A DNA stretch of 64,000 nt from JAXMBX01 sp046349635 (GCA_046349635.1 JAXMBX010000003.1:62001-126000), one strand, 5' to 3'. Shown: positions 1 to 9,347, numbered from the stretch's first letter. The notes: generated from the sequence alone by a model not told the origin. Made by a program: numbers and translations.

Positions 1-723
1 CGTCGGGCAGTCGGTCGCGTGGGTCACGTCCACCGCGATTCCAATCTGCGGCTCAATCGTAAACGCACTCGTGATCGCTCCTCGCAGTCCGATCTCTTCC
101 TGCACCGTCGAGACCGCGCTCACCGATGCCTGCGGATGCATCGAGGCGGTCAGTTGCAGCGCGCGCATCACAACCCACGCGCCGACCTTGTTATCCATCC
201 CCGGCGCAGCCGCCAGGCCATCCCGCAACGGACGGAAACCCAGTTCAAATGTCACCGGGTCGCCGATCGCCACGACCGACTCCGCATCTGCCTTGTCCTT
301 CGCACCGATGTCGATCCACAGGTCTTTCATTTCCGGAACGGTTTTCCGCTCGTCGGGAGTCAACAGGTGAATCGCCTTGCGGGCGATGACCCCCGGGACC
401 GCTCCGGTTTTACCCCACACCTGCAGGTTCTGGCCGATGAGCATCTGCAGATCCCAGCCCCCAATCCCCTCGACCCACAGATACCCCTGATCGTCGATGT
501 ATTTGACCATCAGCCCGATCTGGTCGCAGTGTCCCGCCAGCATGATCCGCGGCGATCCTTCCGGATTCAGCGTGGCAATCACGTTCCCGTGCGTATCCGT
601 TTTCACATCCTTGCAGAACCCCTTCACGAAGGAGCGGACCACGTCCTGCGCAGGCCGTTCATATCCGGAAGGACTCGGGGCGTGCAGCAGGGCTTTTAAA
701 AAATCCAGAGAAGCAGCTTCCAT
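1..723 (-). CDS. M42 family metallopeptidase (aminopeptidase), 3' part outside window
   Basis: The minus-strand frame starts at an ATG at 723 and runs off the left edge, giving 241 visible residues. M42 enzymes are cytoplasmic dinuclear-metal aminopeptidases. Expected landmarks appear in order: AGHCDQIG (His65, Asp67) at the first metal site, APGMDNKVG (Asp177, bridging ligand), VQEEIGLRGA (Glu209/Glu210, catalytic base and ligand) and an Asp near 232 in AVDVTHATDCP. Family members are about 340-360 residues, so roughly 100 C-terminal residues lie outside. No frame break is seen. The start lies about 12 bp beyond the terminator of the gene behind it. The family is clear; the exact substrate (glutamyl aminopeptidase or deblocking type) cannot be told. 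Confidence 0.93.
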   Translation of the reverse strand, partial: MEAASLDFLKALLHAPSPSGYERPAQDVVRSFVKGFCKDVKTDTHGNVIATLNPEGSPRIMLAGHCDQIGLMVKYIDDQGYLWVEGIGGWDLQMLIGQNLQVWGKTGAVPGVIARKAIHLLTPDERKTVPEMKDLWIDIGAKDKADAESVVAIGDPVTFELGFRPLRDGLAAAPGMDNKVGAWVVMRALQLTASMHPQASVSAVSTVQEEIGLRGAITSAFTIEPQIGIAVDVTHATDCPT

Positions 724-734
724 GACATCTCCAT

Positions 735-761
735 AAAAAAAGGTGCGACGTTGCGCACCTT
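735..761 (-). terminator. Intrinsic terminator of the 794-1063 gene
   Basis: Read on the minus strand, an 8-bp stem (AAGGTGCG / CGCACCTT) is followed by a run of seven T residues. It lies just after the small gene ending at 794 and just before the M42 start at 723, so it should separate the two units. Confidence 0.75.
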
Positions 762-793
762 GATGAATACCGAAGTTTTGGGGAAAGGTGCGC

Positions 794-1063
794 TTACGCC
801 CGTTCGAGCACCGTGAATTCATCCAGCGTCACCGTCGTCTCTTCCGGCACTGTCCCATCCTTCCGGAGCACGATCAAGTCCTGAAACGCCTTGTCGTCCT
901 GGTTACGGTCGACGTGCAGCCCATTCCGACGGCGTTCCGTCCGGACGACCGTCCCCGCCACCTTGTATTCCCAGATCTTCAGTCCCACCTTCACGCGACG
1001 GGTCACCTGGATGTGATCGCCGGGGCGAAGCTCTTCATAACGGATCTGGGCAACTGTGGGCAT
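794..1063 (-). CDS. Conserved small hypothetical protein (about 89 aa)
   Basis: This is a short, beta-rich, charged protein with no signal peptide or membrane segment. The frame opens at 1069 (MTMPTV), but the GGGAGAGG ribosome-binding site abuts that ATG; the second ATG at 1063 has proper spacing and is preferred. The sequence carries an RPGDHIQVTRRVKVG stretch and an E-R-R-R-N-G-L segment, suggesting a small beta-barrel, but no family is named with confidence. It is a separate unit from the M42 gene because a terminator lies between them. Function is unknown. Confidence 0.65.
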   Translation of the reverse strand: MPTVAQIRYEELRPGDHIQVTRRVKVGLKIWEYKVAGTVVRTERRRNGLHVDRNQDDKAFQDLIVLRKDGTVPEETTVTLDEFTVLERA

Positions 1064-1212
1064 CGTCATCCTCTCCCTGAAAACAAGACTCCTGCGACCG
1101 GAAACAAGCTTCCGTGACAGAGCAACATCCTAGCAAAGAAAACAAAGCCCAGGTTGAAACGCCGTCTGGCCTCTCACAACCCGCCCTGAACGCTGTCTTT
1201 AAGGACTCCCTG

Positions 1213-1282
1213 ACAAAATGCGGTGGGTGATCACGCTGGATCTGCAGATCTGCGGAAAACCGCACTCCGTCAGGCATTTTGT
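1213..1282. repeat. 70-bp palindromic repeat, copy 1 of 2 (R5)
   Basis: The segment begins ACAAAATGC and ends GCATTTTGT, giving inverted termini, with GGTGATCACG and GAAAACCGC inside. A copy of the same 70-bp length with about 80% identity lies at 29539-29608. Here it sits just beyond the ilvC stop codon, where the folded RNA could act as a transcription end. Confidence 0.8.
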
Positions 1283-1293
1283 CTGAGTTTGGC

Positions 1294-2289
1294 TCAGGTG
1301 ATGACCTTCGCCTTGATCCACGTCATCATGCTCCGGAGCTGGGCTCCCACCTTCGATGATGTGGTTCCGTTCGCGACGGCGGGCCGCTGGAAACCGGCCT
1401 GGTTGGCCTTGTTTTCCAGAATCCACTGACAGGCGAAATCCCCGTTCTGGATTTCGGTCAGGATCTTCTTCATTTCCTTCTTGGTTTCATCCGTCACAAT
1501 CCGCGGCCCACGGGTGTAATCCCCGTATTCCGCGGTGTTCGAGATGCTGTACCGCATGTAGTTCAAGCCACCCTGATACATCAGGTCGACGATCAGCTTC
1601 AGCTCGTGCATGCATTCGAAATACGCCATTTCGGGCTGATAGCCCGCTTCGACCAGCGTTTCGAACCCGGCCTTTACCAGGGCGCTCACGCCGCCGCACA
1701 GCACAACCTGTTCGCCGAACAGGTCCGTTTCGGTCTCTTCCGCGAACGTGGTTTCGATGACACCCCCACGCGTTCCGCCGATCCCCTTCGCATAGGCGAG
1801 GGCCAGTTGGCGGGCCGAGTCGAACGCCCTTGATACATCGCGATCAGCGAGGGAACGCCCGCACCCTTTTCATATTCGGCACGAACCAGGTGGCCAGGGC
1901 CCCTTCGGGGCGACCAGCGCGGCGTCCGCCGGAGGCTGAACCACGCCCGAAGTGAATGTTGAATCCGTGCGAACACAACAGCAAGTTTCCCTTGGACAAG
2001 TTCGGCAGTCTCCGCGCTGTAAAGGTCCCCCTGCCCTTCGTCCGGCAGCAGGATGTTGACCAGATCTTGCCTTCGTCGCTTCGGCGAGGAGCAGCGGCTC
2101 GAACCCGTGGCTCACCGCCAGGTCGTAGTTCGGAGATCCTTTACGCTGGCCGATGATCACCCTTTGCACCCGCTGTCCGGATTCAGCGCTGAGCATGCCC
2201 CTGGCTGCCGTAGCCCAGAATGGCAATGGTCTTGTCTTTCAGGAAGAGGACAGGTCGGCATCGTCGTCGTAATAGATCTTTGCGGGCAT
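1294..2289 (-). CDS. ilvC: Ketol-acid reductoisomerase (frameshifted in this sequence)
   Basis: This enzyme performs the second common step of valine, leucine and isoleucine synthesis: NADPH-dependent isomerisation and reduction of acetolactate or acetohydroxybutyrate. The ATG at 2289 opens with MPAKIYYDDDADLS, then in shifted frames KTIAILGYGSQGHA (dinucleotide-binding loop), KVIIGQRKGS, NILLPDEGQGDLY and SHGFNIHFG, and an uninterrupted C-terminal domain from 1704 (GGVSALVKAGFETLVEAGY through TRGPRIV). At least five frame changes are needed between 1700 and 2270, yet nearly every family motif survives. I infer missing bases in the read rather than gene decay. The total length fits the class I enzyme (about 330 residues). 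ilvN follows upstream in the same direction, consistent with an ilvNC unit. Confidence 0.9.
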
Positions 2290-2376
2290 GATGTTCTCGT
2301 TATTGGAGTCGCTACGGGTCTAAAAGGAAAAAGGAGGCCGGAAAAAGGGATTCCTTCCCGGTCGTTGGTGATTACT

Positions 2377-3018
2377 TCAAACGACAGCGTTGTATTTTGA
2401 ATGAGTCACTGTCGCCGTGCTGGTCTTGCAAACAATAATTGATTTTGAAGCGACGCAATACAGCGTCACACGCTTAGCCTTCGTTGACGCGCGGGCCTCG
2501 GGCGAGGATTCCAGGTCCACTTCGGTCAGCTCTTCGGAACTCCGCGCGGTCCGGATCAACGCCACCCGTCCCGTCCGGACGAGTTCAATGATTCCGAACG
2601 GACGCATCACGTCGATGAACGCCTCGATCTTCCGTTCCCTGGCCGGAGATTTCGATCATCACGTGATCGGTCCCCACGTCCACGATCCGCGCCCCGGAAG
2701 ATGTCCACCAGTTCGTGAACCTCGCTCCGCTTCCCGCCGATCGTGCTGACCTTGATCAGCATCAGGTCCCGTTCGACGTAAGTCTGCTTGGAGAAATCCA
2801 CCACCTTTACGACCGTGACGATCTTTTCGAGCTGCTTCCGGACCTGATCCGGCGTCCGGTCGTCTCCGTTGACGACGGGCATGTCCGGACAATTCAGGGT
2901 TCTCGGTCGCGCCGACCGCCAGGCTGTCGATGTTGAACGCACGGGAGGCCAACATCCCGGAGATGTGGGCCAGGACCCCCGGCTGATTCATCACCAGCGC
3001 GGAGAGAAGATGTCGCAT
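2377..3018 (-). CDS. ilvN: Acetolactate synthase small (regulatory) subunit (frameshifted)
   Basis: The ATG at 3018 gives MRHLLSALVMNQPGVLAHIS, the start of the ACT domain that binds valine in the acetohydroxyacid synthase regulatory subunit. The next pieces lie in other frames: PDQVRKQLEKIVTVVKVVDF, YVERDLMLIKVSTIGGKR, and RPFGIIELVRTGRVALIR near the normal C-terminus. At least three single-base frame changes are required. The last open frame runs to 2377, but the tail after ARASTKAKR crosses a dispersed repeat (2411-2476), so the true stop may be near 2474. It precedes ilvC by about 90 bp on the same strand. Confidence 0.85.
2411..2476. repeat. R6 palindromic repeat, divergent copy
   Basis: CTGTCGCCG and CAATAATTGATTTTGAAG, then CGACGCAA and GCGTCACACGCT, match the other R6 copies at 14881, 40038 and 41520. 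It lies between ilvN and ilvC. Confidence 0.5.
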
Positions 3019-3370
3019 GTATGATTCTCGAAAGTAAGGACAGACGATTGGAATTCAGCATTCCGGAAGTCACCACGCAAGGTTCCTCCGGATGCCGTCA
3101 GTTTTGCTGGAAAATGTGATTGATTCCCAGCCTTCAGAGTTTAGTCGGGGGGACTGGACCACACAAGGATTCAGTCCCGCTTTCAGGGCAATTTCACCGT
3201 TTTGACAACCCCTTTCCGCTAAAGTTCGCCAGATTCCGAACTCTTTTTCAAAAGAAGACTTACGAATCCGGCGGCAAGTTTTTTCACCGGCCGTTTTTCC
3301 GCTACGATGGGGCAGTCTTTCTCCCCCGCAGGAACTAGCCTTCCAGTCCCGAACTCTCGGAGATCTCGTC
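3019..3370. other. Divergent intergenic region between ilvN and recJ
   Basis: This 352-bp gap separates two divergently transcribed genes and should hold both promoters. AT-richer segments occur at 3230-3310, including TACGAT at about 3303 as a weak -10 candidate for recJ. I see no convincing paired -35/-10 set and no coding region. Confidence 0.4.
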
Positions 3371-5143
3371 ATGCCACGGAATTGGCAGCTTTTCTCTCCG
3401 CCGATCAGGGCCGCGTGGCCGACCTCTCTCGCGATTTGCACGTATCCCCCGTCCTGGCCCAGGTCTCGTCGCCCGCGGGGTACGACCGGGCGGACGCCGC
3501 CACCACGTTTTTGACCACCAAACTCAGCGACCTCCACGAGCCGGAGCTTCTCCCCGGCGTCAGTGATGCCGCCGACCGCATCGTCGCCGCCCTGCAAGCC
3601 GGACGCCGCATCACGATCTACGGCGACTACGACGTCGATGGCGTCACCTCCATCAGCCTGTTGACCCATGTCCTGAAACTCGCCGGCGCTAAGGTCGATT
3701 ACTACATCCCCAACCGCCTCGACGAAGGCTACGGCCTCAATTCCGAAGCCCTCCGGAACCTCCATAAGGAAGATCCCAACCGCCTCGTCGTGACCGTCGA
3801 TTGCGGCATCACCGCCGTCGAGGAAGCCCTCCTCTGCCGGGAACTCGGGCTGGAATTGATCGTTACCGATCACCACCAGTTTGCCGACTCCCTTCCCGAA
3901 GCCGCCTGCACCTCGTCCATCCCCGTCTGGACACCGGCCATTATCCTTTCGGTGACCTCTGCGGCGTAGGGGTCGCCTTCAAGCTCGCCTGGGCGATCTG
4001 CCAAAGGCTCGGAGACGGCAAAAAAGCCTCCCCGCAGATGCGCACCTTCCTCGCGAGTGCCGTCAGTCTGGCCGCACTCCCGGCACCATCGCCGACGTCG
4101 TCCCCTCTCCGTAGCGAAAACCGCATTCTGGTCCGCTACGGCCTCGCCGGGATCAAGGAACGCTGCTCCTCGACATAAGGCCCTCCTCCAGGTCTCCGGA
4201 CTCTGGGACAAACCCGAAATCCAGGCCGAAGACATCGCCTTCGCCCTCGGCCCCCGTCTGAATGCCGTCGGCCGCCTGGGACAGGCCCGCCTCGCGGTGG
4301 AACTCCTCACCGAAAACGCCGATCGCCGCGATGAGCTACGCCGCGCTGTGGGCAGGCAGAACAAGAGTCCGCCAGAAAGTCGAACGCCGCATCTTCAAGG
4401 AAGCCAGGGCAGATCGAGGCCCGCACCGATTGGCTCGGGGCTCCCCGGTCTCGTCCTGGCACATCATGAGTGGCATGCCGGAGTCATCGGCATCGTCGCC
4501 GGAAAAGGTTGCCGAACATTTCCAGGAAGCCCACCCGTTCTCGTCGCCATGAACCTCTCGGAGAACATCGGCGGGATCCCGGTACGCTTCGCCAGACCAA
4601 CCTCCGCCGGACTCACCGCCTGCGCGAGACCACCTCGAAACCTTCGGCGGCCACCACGCCGCCGTCGGGCTGAAAAATCCGCGCCCGACAAGGTCGACCC
4701 CTTCCGCGACGCATTCTGCGCTATCTCTCCGATAACCACGAAGTCAACGAGCGGGATCGCGAAGTCCTCATCGATACCGGTGATTCTGGAGACCTCCCGC
4801 AGCGGGCGTGACGGAACTCGACCGCCTGGAGCCGTTCGGTTGCAGAAACCCCTTGCGTGTTCGCGCAGCGTCGGGCTCGCCGACCCCCGCAAGATGGGGA
4901 AGGCGAACGCCATCTCTCCCTCATGTTGAAGCAGCACGGCAAGAAGATGAAAGCCGTCGTTTCGGGAAAGGGGACTGGGCGGAGGAAATCGCCCGTCACC
5001 GCTGGCTCTCCTTCTGTTTCGCCCCACCCTCAACCCTTCCGCAGCCTGACCTCCGTCAACCTCCACCTCATCGACTGGAAACCGAGCGGCAACCCTTTGC
5101 CGCCATGCCTCCAGTCACGGCCAGGGTCCTCCGTAGGCGTTAA
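3371..5143 (+). CDS. recJ: Single-stranded-DNA-specific exonuclease RecJ (heavily frameshifted)
   Basis: RecJ degrades single-stranded DNA 5' to 3' in recombination and mismatch repair. The start is taken at the ATG at 3371 (MPRNWQLFSP), after which the frame shifts. The DHH-domain signatures are clear: ITIYGDYDVDGVTS, VTVDCGITA, LIVTDHHQF (the DHH motif), FGDLCGVGVAFKLAWA, ALGPRLNAVGRLGQARLAVE, then DHHA1-type HEWHAGVIGIVAG and TFGGHHAAVGL, and an OB-like part with LDRLEPFGCRNP and LHLIDWKP near 5085. About ten frame changes are needed in 1.8 kb, the densest in the window. No rearrangement is visible. The exact stop is uncertain within about 30 bp. Confidence 0.88.
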
Positions 5144-5242
5144 GCACGCGCCCAAAATTTTGGCTTTGACGATCGCACGTTGAACTAGTCGTAGACCAGT
5201 CGGTTGGGAACGAAGATGCGGAGTATTGCTGAGAGTATTTTG

Positions 5243-5458
5243 ATGAAAAGAACACCGGAAAACATCGTCGGGGCGTACGACGCCAAGACCCGATTCTCGG
5301 AATTACTGGACCGTGCTGCCGGTGGTGAGGAAATCACCATTACCAAGCATGGAACTCCCGTCGCACGACTAATTCCCGTGACGGCAACGAGGCTCGCGGG
5401 CCGTCGCGAAGTCATCCGGAAAATGGGAGCTTGCCAGCCGAAACCGGCTGCGGACTGA
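5243..5458 (+). CDS. Phd/YefM-type antitoxin
   Basis: The ATG at 5243 gives MKRTPENIVGAYDAKTRF followed by SELLDRAAGGEEITITKHG and TPVARLIPV, the DNA-binding antitoxin fold of the Phd/YefM family. Such proteins repress their own operon and neutralise the partner toxin with a C-terminal tail. The open frame ends at 5458. A one-base shift near 5427 would replace the odd tail with ELASRNRLRTESPRNLIL and a stop at 5483, which looks more natural. The PIN toxin starts at 5494, about 10 bp further, so the two form one operon. Confidence 0.85.
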   Translation: MKRTPENIVGAYDAKTRFSELLDRAAGGEEITITKHGTPVARLIPVTATRLAGRREVIRKMGACQPKPAAD

Positions 5459-5493
5459 AAGTCCAAGGAACTTGATCCTTTGAGGGGGCGGCG

Positions 5494-5913
5494 ATGAAAC
5501 CCTCGTTGATCGTTGATTGCTCCGTGACGATGGCATGGTTGTTTGATGACGAGCAAACGGCCGAAACCTCTCAGATCCAGGATCGGCTCGCTTCGGAAGC
5601 GGCGGTCGTTCCTGTCCATTGGCTACTGGAAGTCGCCAACGTGTTAGCCTTGGCCGAAAGACGCAAAAGGATTTCGGCGGCGACATCGCACGAATTTATT
5701 CAGCTTCTCAATGGGCTTGAATTCGAGATCGATCACGATTGGAAAATGGATCGGAGCAAATGTATTCCACGCTTTGTCGTACTTTTGAGGTTGACGAGTT
5801 GCTTGATGCCGCTTATCTGGAACTCGCAGTCAGGCGACAGCTTCCCCTGGCGACACTGGATGATAGTTTGAGAAAAGCTGCCAAGGCTGGGAGTCGAATT
5901 ACTTGGGAAATAA
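5494..5913 (+). CDS. vapC: PIN-domain toxin (VapC family, frameshifted)
   Basis: PIN-domain VapC toxins are Mg-dependent RNases. The start MKPSLIVDCSVTMAWLF holds the first conserved Asp (VDCS). VHWLLEVANVLALAERR carries the conserved Glu. In a shifted frame, DELLDAAYLELAVRRQLPLA holds the third acidic site, followed by TLDDSLRKAAKA with the last Asp. A second shift gives the usual ending GVELLGK and a stop at 5911-5913. Two frame changes are required; length (about 139 residues) matches the family. It follows its antitoxin by about 10 bp with GAGGGGGCGG as ribosome-binding site. Confidence 0.87.
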
Positions 5914-6269
5914 CGCCTTGCTGGGGAAATAACGCAGTAGCGCAGTCACCGGAACCCCTTCAAAATCGATGGGGGTGGCGATCGTTCACCCTCTCCCTCC
6001 CGAGCGTCATAGACCGAGGACATAGGTGACACCCGTTCGGGGACCTTCCAGTGCTGCAAGGGTATCGGTTTGATCCTTGGAGTCGAGATCCTCGTGTGAA
6101 GATTCAGCGTCTTTTGTACTCTCTTGCAACCCCGACCCTTGGCCGATTATGGGCCAACGGCAAGCCACCAACGTAAACGCTGCTGGACTTAATCAATTTT
6201 GGGTGGCATGCCTACATCGCGAAACAAGGTGACGCCGGCCGCGTTGACTTTGATCGATCCGAGGTCCGT
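5914..6269. other. Intergenic, no gene seen
   Basis: This 356-bp stretch holds GGGAAATAACGC twice (about 5905 and 5927) and a GGGTGGCATGCC start at 6200 like those at 14401 and 21373. No coding frame is convincing. The ABC transporter promoter should lie here, but no clear sigma-70 pair is visible. Confidence 0.4.
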
Positions 6270-6925
6270 ATGCCCGTGATCCTGAAGATGTCCGCAAGAG
6301 TTACGTCGACGCGGAAGTTTCCCCGATCCCGTCCTGAACATCCCCTCCCTCGATGAAGAACGGTCGTCCTCGTCGGCGAGCAGGAGGCGGAAAACCACCC
6401 TCCTCAACGTCATTTCCGGGATTTCAACCCCCGATCGAAGTCATCGTCGACGGCGTGAATATCGTCCCCCTCCCCGAAGTCCTCCGCGACCGCTACCGGG
6501 CCCTCAAAATCGGCTTCGTCTTTCAGACCTTCAACCTCCTCCCTGCCTTTTCCGCCCTGGAAAACGTCCTCCTCGGGATGAGCTTTTCCGGCAAGAAAGT
6601 CGACCGTCCCCGCGCCACCGAACTTCTCAAACGGGTCGGACTGTCGCATCGTTTGAACTACTCCCCCGCCCGCATGTCCGTCGGCGAACAACAGCGGGTC
6701 GCCGTCGCCCGGGCCCTCGCCAATCACCCCACCATGCTCCTCGCCGACGAACCCACCGCCAGCGTCGACCGCGCCAATCAACAGAACATCCTGCAGTTGA
6801 TTCGCGAAACCTGCCGTGAACAGGACTGTTCCCTCCTCCTCGTCACCCACTCGGCCGATGTCGCCGACCAGTTCGACCGGGTCGAAAAACTGAGTGAGTT
6901 CAATCGCGTTGGAGGTGCGGCATGA
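6270..6925 (+). CDS. ABC transporter ATP-binding protein (MacB/LolD type, 5' part frameshifted)
   Basis: The start ATG at 6270 follows GAGG by about 6 bp. Frames before 6410 must be joined: EDVRKSYVDAEVSPIP, VLNIPSL, then a damaged P-loop around 6385-6405 (GGGKTTLLNVIS). From there the frame is clean: GFVFQTFNLLPAFSALENV (Q-loop), ARMSVGEQQRVAVARALA (signature), TMLLADEPTASVD (Walker B, D-loop) and LVTHSADV (H-loop). This is the energy-supplying subunit of a lipoprotein or macrolide-type exporter. The stop overlaps the permease start at 6922 (ATGA), so the two are translationally coupled. Confidence 0.93.
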
Positions 6926-8247
6926 ATCTCGTCACCATCGCCTGGAAGAGCATCCGCCAACGCAGTCTCGCCTCCTTCCTGACCGCCCTCAGCGTCGCCC
7001 TCGGCATCACCTTAATGGTCGCCGTTCTCGTCATCAACAGCGTCGTCGAGCGGGTCTTTAATCAGTCCTCCACGGGCTACGACCTCGTCGTCGGCGTGAA
7101 AGGCAGCCCCCTGCAACTCGTCATGAAGGCCATCTTTCATGTCGGGGGAGGCATGGAAAATATCCCCTACACCTATTACCGCGACAAGCTGCTGAAAAAC
7201 CCCAAGATCAAAACCGCCATTCCCATCGCGCTCGGTGACACCACTCAGGAAGGCTCCTTCCCGATCATCGGCACCACCCCCGAGTTCTTCGCAGTCCCCT
7301 ATCTCCCCGACCGCGACCTGAAAATCAGGGGGGATATTCTCCGCAAGCCGTTTGATGCCGTCGTGGGCTACGCCGTCTATCGTCAGATCGGATGGGACAT
7401 CGGCAAGAAGTTCCAGCCGGTCCACGGCGTCGGCCCGGAAGCTCACGTCCACGATGACAACTTCACCGTTGTCGGCGTCATGGCCCCCACCGGAACCCCC
7501 ATCGATCAGTCCGTCTTCATCAATCTGGAAGGCTTTTTCATGATCGGCGGACATGAAAAGCCCGCCGACGAAGCCGCCAAGAAAGCTGCCGACTTCGCCG
7601 AGGCCGCCGGTCTCAAGCCCTCCGCAGCCGCGCCCGCAGCCGAGAAGAAGCCCGACGCCCACGATCATCATGACCACCACCACCATCACAATATCCCCGA
7701 TGAGCAGAAGGAACTGACCGCCGTCCTCTTGAAAACTCAGGCGATCACCCTCAACCCCATCGTCATTCGCGAAATCAACCAGGAACCCTATGCCCAGGCC
7801 GCCAACCCCGCCGAGCAGATCGGCTGGCTCAAGCGCCAGGTGGTCGGCAATGTCCGCACACTCATGCTGGTCATGACTTTCCTGATCATCATCGTTTCCG
7901 GCGTCGGGATCTTCGTGAGCATCTACAACTCCATGTCCGACCGCCGCAAGGAAATCGCCATCATGCGCGCCCTCGGCGCCCAGCGGGGAACCGTCTTCTC
8001 GATCATCCTTTTAGAGGCCATCCTCCTCTGCCTCGGCGGGGGAATTCTGGGAATCTGCCTCGGGCACGGCCTGGTCTTCCTCTCCGCCCCCATGGTCGAG
8101 GCCCAGACCGGCCTGATTCTTAACCCCCTGGCCTTCGAGAAGTGGGAACTGATCCTCCTCCCCATGCTCGTCGTCCTCGCCTCCCTGATCGGGATCATTC
8201 CCGGCATGACCGCCTATCGGACCGATGTCGCCCGAAATCTCACCTGA
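6922..8247 (+). CDS. ABC transporter permease, FtsX/MacB family, with His-rich loop
   Basis: 441 residues, intact. The topology is that of MacB/LolC: one N-terminal membrane helix (about residues 14-38), a large extracytoplasmic domain, then three helices at about 314-338, 357-384 and 405-428, with the conserved FtsX segment around MRALGAQRGTVFSIILLEA. It pairs with the ATPase that overlaps its start. Unusually, the periplasmic domain ends in a linker rich in Ala and Lys that runs into HDHHDHHHHH (about residues 247-257) just before the second helix. This resembles metal-binding His clusters of zinc or copper transporters. Substrate is unknown. Confidence 0.92.
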   Translation: MNLVTIAWKSIRQRSLASFLTALSVALGITLMVAVLVINSVVERVFNQSSTGYDLVVGVKGSPLQLVMKAIFHVGGGMENIPYTYYRDKLLKNPKIKTAIPIALGDTTQEGSFPIIGTTPEFFAVPYLPDRDLKIRGDILRKPFDAVVGYAVYRQIGWDIGKKFQPVHGVGPEAHVHDDNFTVVGVMAPTGTPIDQSVFINLEGFFMIGGHEKPADEAAKKAADFAEAAGLKPSAAAPAAEKKPDAHDHHDHHHHHNIPDEQKELTAVLLKTQAITLNPIVIREINQEPYAQAANPAEQIGWLKRQVVGNVRTLMLVMTFLIIIVSGVGIFVSIYNSMSDRRKEIAIMRALGAQRGTVFSIILLEAILLCLGGGILGICLGHGLVFLSAPMVEAQTGLILNPLAFEKWELILLPMLVVLASLIGIIPGMTAYRTDVARNLT

Positions 8248-8330
8248 AACGGGACTTCCGCAGGGTTAAGTTAACTCCTCAAGACGGAACTTCTTACCCC
8301 GGAAATCAGACGTTCCGGGAACTTACAGAC

Positions 8331-8357
8331 TTGACCGAACTCCAAATCGGGTATGAT
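8331..8357 (+). promoter_or_regulatory. Candidate sigma-70 promoter for the 8599 gene
   Basis: TTGACC at 8331 and TATGAT at 8352 are separated by 15 bp, slightly short of the ideal 17. Transcription would begin near 8364, giving an untranslated leader of about 235 nt. Confidence 0.45.
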
Positions 8358-8598
8358 TGTAGGGAGAGAACCCAACACGCATCGAACGCGTTTCGTATTT
8401 GACGGTGAGGCCTTCCAGGCGGAAGGTCTGGACCGAGGCTGATCTGTCCTGGGTGGCCCATCCGCCGGTACCCCGGTGTGTGGGTGCGAAACAGAAGAGG
8501 ACAGGTCAATTCGGTCTGGGTGGCCGGGGGCGAGCGGAAGCGAGCCCCGCAACGAACAACTCGGCAAATCGTTGGTACGTTTCAGGAGAAATCGAGTC
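8358..8598 (+). other. Structured 5' leader of the DUF3299 gene
   Basis: Several hairpins are visible by eye: CCTTCC/GGAAGG at 8411; a long helix pairing GACCGA and GATCTGTCCT (8431-8450) with AGGACAGGTC and TCGGTC (8498-8517); and GGGGC-GA-GC-GGAA-GC-GA-GCCCC at about 8531-8553, with a GNRA-type loop and tandem G/A mismatches. The inner loop at 8451-8489 resembles the R3 dispersed repeat. The region is either a regulatory leader RNA or a cluster of palindromic repeats. No known riboswitch class was recognised. Confidence 0.45.
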
Positions 8599-9300
8599 GT
8601 GTCCGAGAATGCCGTGCCCGTCAGCAGTCCGACCCTCAACACCCCGTTGCCCGCGGAATTGAGTGAGCTGAATTATCGCCCCGTCCCCGTCCTGGCCCCC
8701 GTCACCCTCGTCCTGGGCTTGGCGGCCATCAGCGGCCTGGCGAATGTTCCCCTCCTGGCCTTTGGGGCGGTCGGAACCGTTTTGGGAATCCTGACGCTGC
8801 TCAAGATCAAGAAGGCGGCCGGCACTTTTGGCGGCAAGAAGATCGCCCTCACAGGCCTGATCCTCTCCTTCGTCTTTCTCGTCTCCGGAAGCGCACTCCA
8901 CGCCTACAACTACGCCACCGAAGTCCCTCCCGGTTTTGAACGTCTGAACTTTTACTGGCTCGCCCGGCAGAAACCCCAGAAGGTCGATGGTCGCACCAAG
9001 GTCAATCCGGAAGCGGAAAAATGGAATGACAAGCGGATCTTTGTCAAAGGCTACATGTACCCCACCGGCAAGCTGTTCGGTCTCAAGGAATTCGTCCTCT
9101 GCAAGGACACCGGACAATGCTGCTTCGGCGGAAATCCCGCCATCGAGGACATGATCCTGGTCAATTTCAAGAACGATGTCCGGGCAGATCATCGGGAACT
9201 GACCCTTGTCAGCGTTGCAGGCACCCTCAAGACCAAGCCGGTCTATACGAACGGCCAACTGACGCAGCTTTACACGCTCGAAGCGGAATACTTCAAATAG
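8599..9300 (+). CDS. Membrane protein with DUF3299 domain
   Basis: The start is placed at GTG 8599, preceded by AGGAGA at about ten bases; upstream in-frame codons fall inside the structured leader. About 233 residues. The N-terminal part has two or three hydrophobic helices (PVTLVLGLAAISGLANVP; LAFGAVGTVLGILTLL; IALTGLILSFVFLVSG). The C-terminal half is a DUF3299 domain with RIFVKGYMYPTGKLFGLKE, then FVLCKDTGQCCFGGNP. The clustered Cys residues could bind metal or haem, but no function is established for the family. It is followed closely by a second DUF3299 gene. Confidence 0.85.
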   Translation: MSENAVPVSSPTLNTPLPAELSELNYRPVPVLAPVTLVLGLAAISGLANVPLLAFGAVGTVLGILTLLKIKKAAGTFGGKKIALTGLILSFVFLVSGSALHAYNYATEVPPGFERLNFYWLARQKPQKVDGRTKVNPEAEKWNDKRIFVKGYMYPTGKLFGLKEFVLCKDTGQCCFGGNPAIEDMILVNFKNDVRADHRELTLVSVAGTLKTKPVYTNGQLTQLYTLEAEYFK

Positions 9301-9347
9301 AACGCTGTTCTCAGAGACACGTGGAACCTCTAAAGGTAATCGCACGG

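Noticed and set aside
19..699. Long plus-strand open frame of 226 aa
   Set aside because: Arg/His/Pro-rich composition and exact antisense to the M42 gene, whose motifs are clear.
3070..3876. 268-aa minus-strand frame opposite recJ
   Set aside because: Gly/Asp-rich antisense of the RecJ DHH domain; no family features of its own.
7012..7689. 225-aa minus-strand frame over the permease
   Set aside because: Shadow of the ABC permease; low-complexity Gly/Val/Asp protein.
8358..8598. Leader compared with known riboswitches, 6S RNA, SRP RNA and RNase P RNA
   Set aside because: None of the conserved cores could be matched by eye, so no RNA class is claimed.
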